Origin: Prorocentrum cordatum
Taxonomy: Eukaryota; Sar; Dinophyceae; Prorocentrales; Prorocentraceae
NCBI GenBank assembly: GCA_963575745.1
Contig: CAUYUJ010002703.1
Coordinates: 401,767-465,766, forward strand
Reading direction: 5' to 3'
DNA: 64,000 bases
Shown: positions 54,540 through 64,000 of the stretch, in pieces
Numbering within the stretch: position 1 is the stretch's first letter
Layout of the letters: each line of letters starts with the position of its first letter
Notes under the pieces: generated by a model
The model's input: the letters and a program-made list of their open reading frames with translations, nothing else
What the model was told of the DNA's origin: nothing
Databases searched by the model: none
Made by a program: the position numbers and the translations under genes

Positions 54540-55262
54540 GTGTCTCGATGGGGCCCTGGGGGAGGTCCAGAGGGGTTCCAGAACCGTCCGAGACAGTCCG
54601 GAGGAGGTCCAAAATGGTCTGAGGCAGTCCGGAGGGGGTCCGGAGGGGGTCCGGAGGAGGTCCAGACGGGGTCCGGAGGGGGTCCGGAGGGAGTTCGGAG
54701 GGGGTCTGGAGCGGTCCGAGTCAGTTTGGAGGGGGTCCGGAACGGTCCGAGGCAGTCCGGAGGGGGTCCGGAGGGGGTCCGGACGGGGTCCGGAGGGGTC
54801 CGGAGGGGGTCCGGAGGGGGTCCGGAGGGGGTCCGGAGGGGGTCCGGAGCGGTCTGAGCCAGTCCGGAGGGGGTCCGGATCGCCGAGGGGGTCTGGAGGA
54901 GGTCCGGAGGGGGTCCGGAGGGGGTCCGGAGAGGTCCGAGCCAGTCCGGAGGGGGTCCGGAGGGGTCTGGAGGGCGTCCGGAGGGGGTCCGGAGGGGGTC
55001 CGGACAGGGTCTGGAAGGGTTCGAGGCAGTCCGGAGGGGGTCCGGAGTAGGTCCGGAGGGGGTCCGGAACGGTCGGAGGGGGTCCGGAGGGGGTCCGGAG
55101 AAGGTCCGGAGGGGGTCCGGAGCTGTCGGATGCACTCCGGAGGAGGTCCGGAGGAGGTCCGGAGGAGGTCCGAGTCGGGCCAGACCATTATGGAGTGGGT
55201 TCGGAGGGGGTCCAGAGGGAGCTCGAAGCAGTCCGGAGGAGGTCCGGAGGATGTCCATAGGG
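54540..55262. repeat. 11-bp minisatellite (GTCCGGAGGGG)n
   Basis: About 50-60 degenerate units. Because 11 is not a multiple of 3, all frames read the same 11-residue repeat in rotation, giving Arg-Thr-Pro-Ser-Gly-Pro-Pro-Pro-Asp-Pro-Leu on the minus strand. The open frames of 200-280 codons come from the repeat. Confidence 0.9.
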
Positions 55263-55463
55263 GGTCAATCATGTCTGGGTCGCAGTGGAGCCCGAGTTTT
55301 GTCAACGCTGGCACCTCTGCCTCCTCTGCATCGGCATCCTCCAGCAAGTCCGACGGCGTGATCGGCGACCGGTCCTCGAGCCTGCGCTGGTCGGCCGCGG
55401 CGCGGTTCTCCTATCGGGGCGAGCAATTCACCGCCCATCCTCCTCCATCTGACGACGACTCCG
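55263..55463. other. short unique spacer, possibly coding remnant
   Basis: Less repetitive sequence between two arrays. No motif is identified. Confidence 0.25.
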
Positions 55464-55474
55464 ATGATGATGAA

Positions 55475-55508
<34 letters not shown>

Positions 55509-55790
55509 CTGATGATGATGCTGATGATGATGCTGATGATGATGATACTGACTGATACTGATACTGATACTGATACGGATACGGTCACTGATACTGACAC
55601 TGATGATGCTGCTTATGATGATGCTGATGATGACGATGCTAACGATGACGATGATAATGATGCTGATGCTGGTGATATGGTCGATGGTGATGATGATGAT
55701 GCTGATGATGACGGTGTTGGTGATGATTATAGTGGTGCTGATGCTGATGATGATGGTGATGATGACGATGGTGATGGCTCGGGTGGCCCG
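55464..55790. repeat. (GAT)n microsatellite with GCT and (ACTGAT)n variants
   Basis: GATGATGCT blocks, a short (ACTGAT)n block at 55547-55605, then more GATGAT sequence. Asp- and Met-rich frames are artefacts. Confidence 0.9.
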
Positions 55791-56189
55791 GAGGGGCTGG
55801 GGGGGGCGGGGCCCGCTGAGTCGCTGAGTCAGAAACGCAATAGCCACGCAGCGCTAATCAACTGAGCCAAACAAATCAAGGTTTACATCAGACTGGCACG
55901 TCACAACAGCAATCATGGTCATCACCATCATCACCACACCACGAGCATGATCGATGATCATTGTCAATTGTCATCATAGTAATGTGGTAAGAACTTTGCT
56001 AAACCCCGCGGATCCTTGTCCATGGCGACAGGGAAGTCCAAGAACTGAAGCGAGGCGCCGTCGGGTGGCGCAGTACTCGAGCTGCTCGAGAAAAAGCGCA
56101 AGAGCGCGCTCGAACCACAATGGGCTCCCCACGATAGCAGGAAACGCGAAAGAGCACCCGGGGGGGCCGGGGGGGGCGCAACATAGCCA
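55791..56189. other. no gene recognised
   Basis: Mixed sequence with a CATCACCATC patch near 55920-55950. No motif is identified. Confidence 0.3.
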
Positions 56190-56355
56190 GGCAACCCGCA
56201 TAATAAGGACGGACGATAAGGATGCAAGGGCCTTGGAAGGCCATGCCGATATGTCGACAATTTGCGAGCGGAGCGCGGCCAGCGAAGGCGGCATGGGCTG
56301 AGGGGGAAGGACGCAAGAGGTTGAAGCGTCGCTCATCCTTACTACGCGGGTCGAC
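56190..56355. repeat. dispersed repeat D, copy 2
   Basis: Shares ACGATAAGGATGCAAGGGCC, TTTGCGAGCGGAGCGCGGCC and CATCCTTACT with 35950-36130 in the same order. Confidence 0.65.
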
Positions 56356-57914
56356 TATGGCTCAGACGAGGCGCCTGGGCCGTTCGGGCGTTCGGGCCCA
56401 TCCATCACGCATTGCGTCGACGTCAAGTCAAGTCCGATTTCAACAGATCTAGCCATTGAATTCAGCGGTGCCGGGGAAGCCTGGAAGCGACACAATAGCG
56501 CCAATAGCGCTCTGTGTGTACGATTTGCATGGTCCGGGTTGTCGCTCTGTTTCGAATGTTGGCGTAAAAAGCGTTCAAGGAAACATCCGAAACAATCTGA
56601 AGATGCCATGATATCATGATGATCCTAGTTCCCCATCGGAGTGGCCAGTAAACTCTTTAGCAAGCGACGGGGCCGCACAACAAATTAGCATCCCCCAGAT
56701 GTTTCCGGAATTTCCTTGGGAAAAGCCTCTCGCGTGCTTCCAACGCGGCCACGCGCGGGCGCCTCGACTCCGACTTACTTGTTGGCTTGTTGGCCTGTTG
56801 GCCCGATCGGTAGTTCCTGGAAGTTCCTGGATTCCTGGATGGGCTGGGCTGGATGGGCTGACGCCGATGCTCAATTAATGCTTAACGAATGGCAATCGTG
56901 AATGATGCTCAAATCGTTCGGCAGTTCGGCAGGGTGCCCCAGGGTAACTTGCCACGTGCAACTTGACGTTGCTGCAACTGTCATTGCGTCATTGCTTTCA
57001 TTGCTTTCTACGCTCCAGACTCCAGGCTAGGCCAACCATCGCCGCTGTTGCCAGCGTCGACGCCGCCGCGCAACCACCGCCAGTGAAAGCGGTCGGGAGC
57101 TGCGAGGAGGACTTCCAAGAGGAGCCAGAGGAGACGAAGCGATGGAGTGATGGAGTAAGCGACGGAGACTGAGGAGTCTGAGGAGGAGGAGGAGGAGGAG
57201 GAGGAGGAGGAGGAAGAGACTGACTGACGGTGCTCCCTCAATTCCCTCAATTAATGTATGCACACCTGCCCACACAATGCTAGCTGGGAGGCGACGGTCT
57301 GCGCGCAGCCCCAGTCGATCCCCTGAGAGCCGACGGCCCCACGCAGAGTCCCAGCCGACCCCCGCGTGGGCCGACGGTCCCGCACGGGGACCGACTGTCC
57401 GCGCGCAGTCCCAGTCGACCCCCCGTTAGCTGACGTGCGACGATGTAGTCGATCGGGCTCGAGACCGAAGAATGCAGCAGAACATGTGGGTCTAGGGGTC
57501 CCGGGGTCTAGGGCTCCAGTCGCAATTTGCGGCGACGTTGATTGCAATGAGTTCGCAGTGCTGCGACTGGCTGCGACTCGCTGCGACTGTCAACTGAGTC
57601 AGCTGTGCGAATCGCACAAACATTAACACAATAACACTGGCCGACTGGCCGACGCTGGCAGGCTGGCCCAGGCTGGCCCTCGGGCCGCCGCCACTGTGTC
57701 TCTGGCCCCCGCTCAGGGCCCAACTCTGTATCACGCGACCGAAACAAAACAAATGAAACAAATGACTTGCCTGCCGCCCCTGGCCCCCGACCGAGCCAAC
57801 GCGGGGTCGCGGCTGGGGGCGGGCGAAAAGAAGACGGGGTGACGGGGCAGTTGCTGGCGCTGTCACCCGTTCGCAGGCGGGGCCACCCATCCAGACTGAC
57901 GCTGGACCCACCAC
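56356..57914. other. no gene recognised; may hold introns or exons of the upstream gene
   Basis: A minus-strand frame at 56614-56700 has protein-like composition (GNIWGMLICCAAPSLAKEFT) but no clear splice sites. A (GGA)n run lies at 57180-57215 and CCGACGG(C/T)CC-type repeats at 57295-57430. Exons continuing the zinc-finger gene may lie here. Confidence 0.3.
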
Positions 57915-58425
57915 CTGCACAAGGCACACACGCAATCGAGCCCGTCCGGAAAAGGCAGCCCGAACGAGGCAAATTCTCCGACGGGCTCCAAGTCCAGATC
58001 CCGAGGAAGGTTGCGGACGGCAGCGTGGGCGCACTCAGAATGAAATGGCAGCATGCACAGTGGACACTTGAGAGTGTCCTCCAGCCTCAAAGTTGACAGG
58101 CACCACTTACAAGGATGCAGACATGACTGCGAAAAAGACAAGTACGCCCCCCACCGCCTGAACAGCATTAGATGGTTGGTGGGCATGCGGGGCGCGGCAG
58201 CGCTGAATTTCGAAACTTTAACCATGGGGGTGCCGATGTCAGGGTACACCAGCACGCAATTCCTAAACTCTCTAGGCCGGAACGGGCGACTGCCGTCGCT
58301 GAGCCTGAACCCGGACACGCTGTACACGACCTTGTCGCCGCCCAGCCTGACGATCTGGCCGCGCCGCGCGTCCGAGTCCCACCAGTTGACGACCGCCAGC
58401 GAAGGGACGTCGCGCCCGTCGACGC
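57915..58425 (-). CDS. exon 6: PHD-type zinc finger
   Basis: Acceptor GGGGAG|GCGTCG and donor TGTGCAG|GTGGTG, phase 2. After VPSLAVVNWWDSDARRGQIV and a beta-rich region comes Cx2C-x10-Cx2C-x4-Hx2C-x34-Cx2C, the PHD spacing (CKWC, CPLC, HSEC, CALC). PHD fingers commonly bind histone tails. Confidence 0.65.
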
Positions 58426-61215
58426 CTCCCCTCTCCAATGTCCACTTCAGCTCCGCACCCCCTCAACCCCTCAACCTCGCGTCATCATCCTGCATCCTGA
58501 TCGCCATTCTTCCATTCTTACTCCTCAAACAGAGTCTAATCTCAGTCAGATGTCAGATATGTGGCATTCTGGAATCCAGGGCCCCGGCATCACGTCAGCT
58601 CACGACTGCGCGATTGCGCCCGCCGCGCAACGCTCGCGCAGTGGGGCCCGAGACCGCGAGACACGAGCTTGTCTCAACGCTCAGCCCGAAACATCATGAT
58701 GACATCATGCCCCTCAACGAACCCGCCCCGCCTTCGTCGTACTGTATGATCGAAAGGTTGCTGCCGTTGGCGGCGTGCAGGCTGGCGAGCGGCTGGCGAA
58801 TCACTGCGGCGTAGCGCTCCACGAAGAGTCTCGCGCCGAGCCGGGCGCCCTCCTCGCTGATGGACGGGTCCTCGTTGCGCCACGCAGCCCAGGCAGCAGC
58901 CTGCTGGCGCGCGGAGGAGATGAGACTCGAGATGCTTACACTTAATTTCTTGAGTGAGAGTAACTCTGATGTTAAATTACAGCTAGTAGTGGCGTTCGTA
59001 AGAGGAACCTGGGAGAAACCTGTGCAACTCACCCGCCCCGGCTTACTATCCCCCTAGTAGAATAGAAGGTGCGGGCAAGCTTAAAGCTTCAAGGGTCCGA
59101 AGGGCTTGTGAGGAGGGGACTGGAAGGAACGCAGTGTCTGGCAGTGTCTGGAAGAACCACAATACCGTTTGGCACATCGGTAAAAGACAGTGATGGTGAT
59201 GGTGCCTCTTGCACATTGTTGCACCGCAATTGCCTGGAATCTAGGCCCACGCGAAGGGCCAACGCTACGGGAACCTTAGGGAACCTTAGCTGAAGCACAT
59301 AACTTGAATAATAGACAATGGTGTTCCAGGATAGTGACTCATATTGACCGATGTAATATTTTGCGATTCTCTCTGGGCGCCCCCCTGGGCTCCTCCGCGG
59401 TCCTGCCCGACTCGACCCACCCCAGACCGAACCACTCCTCCGCCCGGCCAGGTGGCGCGGCGGCGCAGCTGGCTGGGCGGCACTGGGCGGCCCCTCGCCC
59501 GTTGGCCCGTTGGCTGTCCAAGGCTCGCGCGCCACTGATGGGCGACGACGGCGCAGCGACGGGGCGGAACGACGACGGAGCGAGGCTGAGGCCGAGGTAG
59601 GATCCAGAACGAACGGACCCCTGCGACGCGACGACGATTCGACGATGCCAGCGACGATGACAGTCAGCAGCGAACGACGTGCCACGACGTGCATTGAAGC
59701 ATTGAACACCCGACTCGGGCCAACTCGTCGAGAGTCGCCTTCTTCTCCGTCGAGCCTGAGTTTCTCCGTCGTTGTCGTCGTCGCGCCGTCGGTCGTCGGT
59801 CCGACGACTCCGACGACCGACGACTCACGACGACGACGACGACGCAGAAGATGACGATTCGACGATGCCACTCGACGACTCGTCGCTCGATCGACGGTGC
59901 CGAGTCGAGGCGAGACGATGTCAAGCGGTGGAGGAGAGGAGGATGAGAAGAGAGAGTCGCATGAGAGAGGAGACAGAGAAATGAGCTCGGAGGGGGCGGA
60001 GACAAGGAGAGGTGGATCGGTGGTGAGACAGTCCTCAATGTCAGGGTCCACTTGCGGCGTCCCCGGCACGGGCCCGTCGGCAACGTCGGTGATCGCGACC
60101 CCCGTGGCGTCCTCGACCTCGACCGCTGCGTCGAGCAACTCCTTGGCAGCCCCGACCCCGCCGGCGACGTGGGCGTCCGCCGCAGGGCCATCTGAGGCAG
60201 GGTCGCCACCAGCAGGATCTGGGAACATTCGAGCGTAGATGGCGCTGAACCTGTCCATGAAATCCTTGTCGCCAAGGGCAGTGGCAGACTTTGACATATC
60301 ACCGTGAGTCCCAGCTGCGTCTAGTGCGCCAGCATCGTCGTCAACCACAGGGCCGTCAGCGGCGTCGGCCTCGCCGACGAGGGTCATGTCGGCATCGAGC
60401 GCAAAGAGGTCATCGTCATCGTCGCCGTCGTCGGCGGCCCCGTCCTCGATGGCCACAGCTGGTCTCTGCTGGCGCGGCCTCTTCTTCCCTTCTGCAGGTG
60501 GGGCGTTCTTGCACGTCATGACGCAGAGGTCGAGCATCCCGCGCTCTCCAGTCAACGGCAGGCTTGCGACCATGCGCCTCTGGGCGTGATCACCATGAAC
60601 TCCGGCGCATTCGATCTCGGACATGTCAACAAACCCAAGACACACCAGGCGATTCCAACCATCGACTGAGCGAGCATCATGGAAATACCTCTTGAACAAG
60701 TTGCGAGAAGTACAATGCTGCACCGGCACAAGCAGCTCCAACTCACCGGGCCCTCCATCATCGGGCGGGGTCACCTTGACTCTCACGAAGCAGCCCACGT
60801 ACCCGTACTGGAACACGCACAGCCAGGCCACCAGGTCATCCCCCGTGTCCTCTTCACCAGCGAAGAGAAGAACAGACCCTGCCGTTCCGGAGCTCGGACT
60901 GGCCGTTCGAGATGACGACGCAGTCCAGTACCACAATTGATTGTACGAGGTGATCCAACTCTTCATCTCCCTCGTCTCGACGGCCCCTGCTGGGCGCCTG
61001 GGCGCCGCGACGATGTCGTCCAGCTGCTCGGGCGGCGCCTGGCGAGGCAGTCGGGGGCCGCCGGCGCAACCCTCCCCCCTCCCGCCCGCCATTCCAGACC
61101 GCCGGACAAGACGGCAAGACGACGGGCGAAGAAGGGAGGGAGAGAGAGGGAGAGAAAGGGAGAGAGAGGGAGAGAAAGAGAGAGAGAGAGAGGGAGAGGG
61201 AGAGAGAGCGAGAGA

Positions 61216-61250
<35 letters not shown>

Positions 61251-61565
61251 AGACTGCGGAGGCACTGAGCCTGAGCGGCCGGAAAGCTGGGATGGAGCTG
61301 GCCCCTGGAGTCCCTGGAGCTGGGGCCGGAGCGAGGGATAGGCTAAGGGGCCAAGATGGATTTGAATCAAGTCTGCAATTTCGCCCTCCCCCCCCCTGCG
61401 AGCGCTGGGAAACAAAACGTGATGTTTTGAAACCATCTTTCTCTCGGCCCTCGCGGCGTCGCAGGGTCGCAGGGGGGGGGCGAAAGATGCGAAAGATGGC
61501 GGACGGCGGACGTGATTCAAATCCGCCGACGGGCCATCTGGGGCCTTTTTGCCTTCGGCGCTAAG

Positions 61566-61626
<61 letters not shown>

Positions 61627-62687
61627 TTCTACTCTCTCTCTCTCTCTCTCTTTCTCTCTCCTCTCGAGTCTCTATCTGCTCCTCCTCCTCCGTCTCCTCC
61701 TCATCCTTCACTTCTCCTCCTCCTTCACCTCCTGCTCCGTTGCTCCGGCTTTGCCCGAGCGCCTGCCAGCGCAGCTGACTGCCGAGCACGTGCCGGATCT
61801 CCTTCGCGAAGTGGATAGAGTCGTCCACGATGCTCTCTAGCAGCGGCGCCACCTGCGACCACTTCATGCGGCCGTTGGCCTTCGTCCCCAGCCCGAACTC
61901 CTTGCGCAGCGCCACTCTGGCGTCCAGGAGCGCCAGCGTGATGCGCGGGGCCCGGGCGCACGCCACCTCCCCTCCGCCCGTGTTCCGAGCCAGGGGCCAC
62001 GGGCTACAGGGAGTCGAAAGGCCAGGGCCCCGACGGGGATCAACTGCGGCCGAACAAGTCCGGGGGTTGGGCCGCAGGTGCAGAGGCCGTCGAGTCGTCG
62101 AGCCGGGTCGAGCCGTCGACTCGCCGCTCGCCGCTCAGACTGCGGCACCGAGGCCCGATGGGCCCGGGGAGAAAGATACAGGATCTCAAGGTCTCAAGGG
62201 ACCCTTGAGACCTTGAGACCTTGAGATCCTGTATCTGTGAGTCAAGTGTACACAATTACACCATCGCCAAAACGCACTGCGAGCGAACACCAGCGACCCG
62301 GCCACAACCCAGCCCGCCCCTCCCCTCCTGTATGATGTTGTTGATGCCCTCGATCTCCTGCGTGTCCCCGCGCCACCTCTCCGCCACGGCGCGGAGCGGG
62401 CCCCAGAGGCACATCGACAGCGCGCCGTTGTCCGGGTCGGCGGCGGCCTGCGCTACGGGGCGGGGCGGGCGCCGCTCCGCCCCCCCCCCGCTCCTGCCCT
62501 CCTGGGCCCAGGGACACCCCTCCTCAGCTCCTCTCCTCCTCGCCTCTTCTCCTCCTCCCCCCCTCCCCCACCCTTTCCATTTTTCCGGAGGCCATTCCGC
62601 CTGGGGCACCTGGGGCACCGCCCCGCGTTCCTGGGCCCCGGTACATCTGCGCCAGGACTTCCAGGCGGCCTCCACCTCCAGTGGCCT

Positions 62688-62718
<31 letters not shown>

Positions 62719-64000
62719 CCCTCCATCCATCCATTAAACTAAAGTCAGGCGGGGGCGTGCGATTACTTGCCCACCACTGCCTGGAGCTCCGCCGGGAATA
62801 AGCGCTTCACCGCGGCAGCGGCGACGTGCAGCTCATCAGGGTTGCCGTCCAGCAACTCCCGGGCCACCTCGGCCCTCTCGCGGCAGCACTTGTCGGCGGG
62901 CGACTTGCAGAGGAGGAGGAGCTTCAGCGGGTATTCTGAGCAGGGGCGGACGATGCGAAAATCGTAATTACTTGCTGCAGCTAATACACCGCGCCGCATG
63001 CACCGACTGACCGCGGCACGACTCTCCGGCGGCACCCCGGTCATCACGTCGGGGAAGTCCGAAGACAACATGTCGTCAAATCCGCGTCCAATCCTGGCAG
63101 CTTCGCCATGCACGAGCAAACCGAGATTCTGCACCTCGCTCCCAACCGATCGGCCCTTCTGAAGAAAATGCAAAAGGTGATCAAGCGGGCCCCGGATACA
63201 AGTGGAGACTCGGACTGCAATCCAGAACCTGTCGTCGTGCAGCGCCGTGAGGGCATCCTTGGCCCAGCGGGACATCTTCTCTGAATAGAGCTTGGACTCC
63301 TCGCCGCTGATCTCCGTGATCCCGCTGCTCCGGTCAGCATCTGGAACTGCCCGCGCGACGCCCGCAGAAGAGGCAGAAGAACGTACGAAGGCTGCCGTGA
63401 AGACCCGTCTGATCTGGTCGACTGGCGCACGGAGCAGAAACCGCTCGCAATCTCTGATGGACCCCCACCTGCCAGTGAGCGGACGGGGCGGCACTGAAAG
63501 GCCTCCAGCTGACACTGCCGCCGCGGGGCCATACAGCTCGGCCCAAATCTTGAACAACTTGACTGCGTCGTTTCTCCAGCAGTGCATCACTTTGGCAACG
63601 CTAGACCAGAAGAAGAACTCGGCGCCCATATCTTTCAGGAACTGGTCCATGAACTTCAGATGGTCCTTGACACACAGCTGGAACTGATGCGCCACGCAGT
63701 TGGCGTCCAAGAAGAGCGTGCTCGGCTGGCGGGCCATCGCCATGCCTATGAACAGCGCGCGGGCTTTCACCTCATCCGGCCCTGCGTCGGTCGTCAGCGT
63801 CCAGATCTGCAAGACTCTCCTGCGAGCGGCCTCAGCGGCGTCGCCTGGCGTGGCCCCCTCAGCCGCGGGGTTCCCGGCGGCGACGATGGCGGCGGAGCTG
63901 CCCGCCGCCGCGCAAGCGCCCGCGCCGCCAGCAGCGCCAGGGCCGCCAGGGGGCACCGCTGCCACTGCTGCCGCCGCAGCTGCAGGCGCCGCCGCCTCAT
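57915..64000 (-). CDS. multi-exon gene with hAT-transposase-like region and PHD-type zinc finger, partial
   Basis: Model: exons 64000-62775 (open at the window edge), 62447-62328, 61966-61763, 61038-about 60052, 58900-58723 and 58425-57915. All junctions are in phase if exon 4 ends at CAA|GTGGAC (60052). Exons 1-3 carry LFLDANCVAHQFQLCVKDHL, PPRPLTGRWGSIRDCERFLL and DTQEIEGINNIIQ, which recall the RNase-H-fold core of hAT transposases (C-x-x-H-x-L and TRW-like motifs). Exon 4 holds FVRVKVTPPDDGG and a long Asp/Glu-rich region. Exon 6 holds a PHD-type finger (CKWC, CPLC, HSEC, CALC). A chromatin role is plausible but inferred. It may be a domesticated transposase or a live transposon gene. The continuation beyond exon 6 is unknown. 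Confidence 0.55.
58723..58900 (-). CDS. exon 5 of the hAT-like/PHD gene
   Basis: Acceptor CGCCAGCAG|GCTGCT and donor GGGGCGG|GTTCGT, phase 1. Encodes AAAWAAWRNEDPSISEEGAR to IIQYDEGGA. The joint with exon 6 restores the frame. Confidence 0.6.
60052..61038 (-). CDS. exon 4 of the hAT-like gene, acidic region
   Basis: Acceptor CTCGCCAG|GCGCCG. Donor CAA|GTGGAC (60052) or GACT|GTCTCA (60030). Encodes SWITSYNQLWYWTASS, DDLVAWLCVFQYGYVGCFVR, the basic block GKKRPRQQR and a long Asp/Ala-rich stretch. Function unknown. Confidence 0.6.
61130..61660. repeat. fold-back sequence filling the intron between exons 3 and 4
   Basis: (GA)n at 61130-61249 faces (TC)n at 61567-61660. GGGGCCAAGATGG (61349) faces CCATCTGGGGCC, GGATTTGAATCA (61361) faces TGATTCAAATCC (61513), and TTTCGCCC faces GGGCGAAA. 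The centre is a CAAAAC-GTGAT-GTTTTG hairpin near 61414. Confidence 0.75.
61763..61966 (-). CDS. exon 3 of the hAT-like gene
   Basis: Acceptor GGGGAG|GTGGCG and GC donor TGGCAG|GCGCTC, phase 0 at both ends, 68 codons (VACARAPRITLALLDARV to SQLRWQ). Confidence 0.65.
62174..62236. repeat. intronic hairpin between exons 2 and 3
   Basis: AGATACAGGATCTCAAGG... on the left pairs with ...CCTTGAGATCCTGTATCT on the right. The right arm carries one extra 8-bp ACCTTGAG unit. Confidence 0.85.
62328..62447 (-). CDS. exon 2 of the hAT-like gene
   Basis: Acceptor GTAGCGCAG|GCC and GA-type donor ATACAG|GAGGGG, phase 0 at both ends, 40 codons (AAADPDNGALSMCLWG to EGINNIIQ). Confidence 0.6.
62688..62735. repeat. 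(ATCC)n microsatellite
   Basis: Eleven or so CATC/ATCC tetranucleotides with two interruptions, in the intron between exons 1 and 2. Confidence 0.9.
62775..64000 (-). CDS. exon 1 (partial): hAT-like region
   Basis: Frame open to the window edge with no ATG. An Ala/Pro/Gly-rich start is followed by TLTTDAGPDEVKARALFIGM and the hAT-like motifs. Donor GCAGTG|GTGGGC, phase 0. An in-frame stop follows at 62763. Confidence 0.6.

Noticed and set aside
54419-55347. Minus-strand Pro-rich frames of 208-279 codons resembling an extensin-like protein.
   Set aside because: The same peptide repeat appears in all frames because of the 11-bp minisatellite period.

Overview
The window looks like dinoflagellate nuclear DNA. 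The main evidence is a degenerate copy of the dinoflagellate spliced leader, fused to a retroposed coding sequence (26877-26897, minus strand). Supporting evidence is introns whose best-fitting ends are GT-AG, GC-AG or GA-AG with an AG|G context, genes that all lie on one strand, and GC-rich DNA saturated with triplet microsatellites and fold-back repeats. The species cannot be fixed from the sequence. No convincing plus-strand gene was found, and nearly all long open frames are simple-repeat translations or antisense shadows.

Region 1 (1-9 kb) is dominated by one almost complete retrotransposon on the minus strand, 2268-8949. Its split direct repeats have the order A1-coding-B1-A2-B2, the hallmark of PAT/VIPER-like tyrosine-recombinase (DIRS-group) elements. 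It encodes a Gag-like protein, reverse transcriptase and RNase H, a tyrosine recombinase and, downstream of the recombinase, a cytosine-5 DNA methyltransferase-like domain. Four frameshifts break the polyprotein frame.

Region 2 (9-41 kb) is repeat-rich and holds no intact gene. It contains two decayed LINEs (12.3-13.0 kb and 20.4-23.0 kb), a spliced-leader-tagged retrocopy (25.6-26.9 kb), a 196-bp MITE-like element with 24-bp perfect terminal inverted repeats and a 5-bp target duplication (16.7 kb), and a three-copy GTTCT/AGAAC-rich repeat (11.9-14.0 kb). It also has an AT-rich 237-bp satellite, a 1.8-kb inverted repeat enclosing two oppositely oriented 18-bp minisatellites (30.9-32.7 kb), two adjacent fold-back elements (33.2-33.6 kb), a 77-bp satellite (34.4-35.7 kb) and a 675-bp TAG array (40.3-41.0 kb).

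Region 3 (41.8-64 kb) holds minus-strand spliced genes. The first is a six-exon gene for a protein of about 1059 residues of unknown family (41821-47891). The second is a cytosine-5 DNA methyltransferase gene (51135-53856, at least three exons). The third is a gene entering from the right edge (57915-64000) with an hAT-transposase-like region, an acidic region and a PHD-type zinc finger. Exon models were built by hand from reading-frame phase and splice-site context. Several introns carry fold-back sequences or repeated splice-junction motifs, consistent with insertion-derived introns.

The genes do not form an obvious pathway. The shared theme is mobile DNA and DNA methylation: one methyltransferase domain belongs to the retrotransposon and another to a spliced host-type gene.
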